A DNA stretch of 52,641 bases from NCBI GenBank assembly GCA_934215475.1, contig CAKPZY010000010.1, positions 1-52,641 of the forward strand. The letters run 5' to 3'. The notes beneath the pieces were generated by a model. The model made no database searches. It saw only the letters and a program-made list of their open reading frames with translations, and was not told where the DNA came from. This stretch comes from an uncultured Ligilactobacillus sp. (GTDB lineage: Bacteria > Bacillota > Bacilli > Lactobacillales > Lactobacillaceae). Position numbers and translations under genes: made by a program. Positions 52,364 to 52,641 of this stretch are shown here, piece after piece (the stretch's first letter is position 1; each line of letters begins with the position of its first letter).

Positions 52364-52564
52364 CTGATCAATTCTTTATAACTTATAATAATTATAACAC
52401 AAATCTGCAGTCATTCCAGAATTCCGGGAAATTAAATTACAATTTCGACTTAATTATTTAAAGAAACAGACATTTTTTGAATATCTTGAAGAATACATAA
52501 AATGTTAAAACATGGTAATTGATTTAATATATGTCAGATTTTCTGAAGAAAAAATTGACTGATG

Positions 52565-52641
52565 GATGGACTTAGGATGAAGTTGTAGACACGATTTGAT
52601 AGAATTTCTTTAAGAAAGGATCGTGTTGGCCCATGAGCAGG
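52565..52641 (+). mobile_element. Possible left end of an IS3-type insertion sequence
   Basis: GTAGACAC at 52585-52592 recalls the terminal sequence of many IS3-family elements. ACACGAT (52589-52595) and ATCGTGT (52620-52626) are perfect complements enclosing the GAAAGGA ribosome site, a layout used by IS elements to block translation from read-through transcripts. An ATG follows at 52633. Only 77 bp are visible, so the call is tentative. Confidence 0.3.
52633..52641 (+). CDS. Start of a gene cut by the window edge
   Basis: ATG AGC AGG after GAAAGGATCGTG. Only three codons (MSR) are in the window. If the IS reading is right, this is the transposase orfA. Confidence 0.4.

Larger units (their letters stand above)
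51780..52641. other. Right-edge region, mostly A/T-rich
   Basis: 862 bp holding one weak small ORF, one small ORF interrupted at a G8 tract, and a possible insertion-sequence end at the border. The rest (52364-52560) is A/T-rich with no supported feature. Confidence 0.4.

Overview
The window looks like the chromosome of a low-to-middle GC lactic acid bacterium of the family Lactobacillaceae. The basis is the set of genes (asnB, two-gene ThrE, pflB/pflA, lrgAB/lytST, trxB with a glutathione peroxidase, argCJBDF back to back with carAB, a cysK-mccB-cysE transsulfuration operon), the strong GGAGG ribosome sites, and frequent TTG/GTG starts. Genus and species cannot be fixed by eye. No rRNA, tRNA, CRISPR array or prophage was seen. 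The only mobile-element signal is a possible IS end at the right edge.

Layout. 1-4.5 kb: phosphate-binding lipoprotein PstS, YaaA, an orphan OppA-type peptide-binding lipoprotein, and a small HTH protein. 4.9-10.6 kb: asparagine synthetase, a NupC nucleoside transporter, a split ThrE exporter and a hotdog thioesterase. 10.6-13.6 kb: the cysteine operon (cysK-like, mccB-like, cysE). 13.8-17.7 kb: lrgAB and its lytST two-component system. 17.9-20.5 kb: a purine permease and a zinc alcohol dehydrogenase. 20.8-26.4 kb: pflBA, a 40-residue small ORF and purA. 26.6-29.7 kb: a decayed amino-acid ABC permease locus and a sugar MFS transporter. 29.8-37.8 kb: DoxX, a frameshifted LysR regulator, gpx and trxB, MarR opposite an FMN reductase, thiolase, a secreted protein, and a GNAT ORF without a normal start codon. 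38-47.6 kb: argCJBDF (-) divergent from carAB (+). 47.8-51.4 kb: two HTH/membrane-protein pairs, a broken PspC gene and an ABC-2 exporter. 51.4-52.6 kb: small membrane ORFs and the possible IS end.

Main result. Two separate operons, the OppA-type gene and the cysteine-synthesis operon, are each preceded by the same unannotated device. A strong promoter (TTGAC[A/T], 17 bp, TATATT) drives a short leader ORF with a GGAGG ribosome site. The encoded peptides are 23 and 26 residues, share the motif N-x-N-x-C-C-C, and contain seven and four cysteines. About 60 nt after each leader stop lies an intrinsic terminator. In both cases the 5' arm of that terminator is complementary (9-10 contiguous pairs) to the leader codons just after the Cys-Cys-Cys run. 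This is the geometry of trp-type attenuation, here predicted to sense charged Cys-tRNA. It would couple cysteine synthesis (CysK, MccB, CysE) to uptake of an oligopeptide, plausibly a cysteine-containing one.

Other points. lrgAB carries a perfect cre-consensus match and sits next to lytST, which fits a CcpA-controlled pyruvate transporter rather than a murein-hydrolase holin. Several genes are broken or odd: LysR (7-base C tract), PspC (1-nt deletion), an ABC permease fragment, a GNAT without ATG/GTG/TTG, and an argB with an altered glycine loop. These may be real decay, phase variation or sequencing error.
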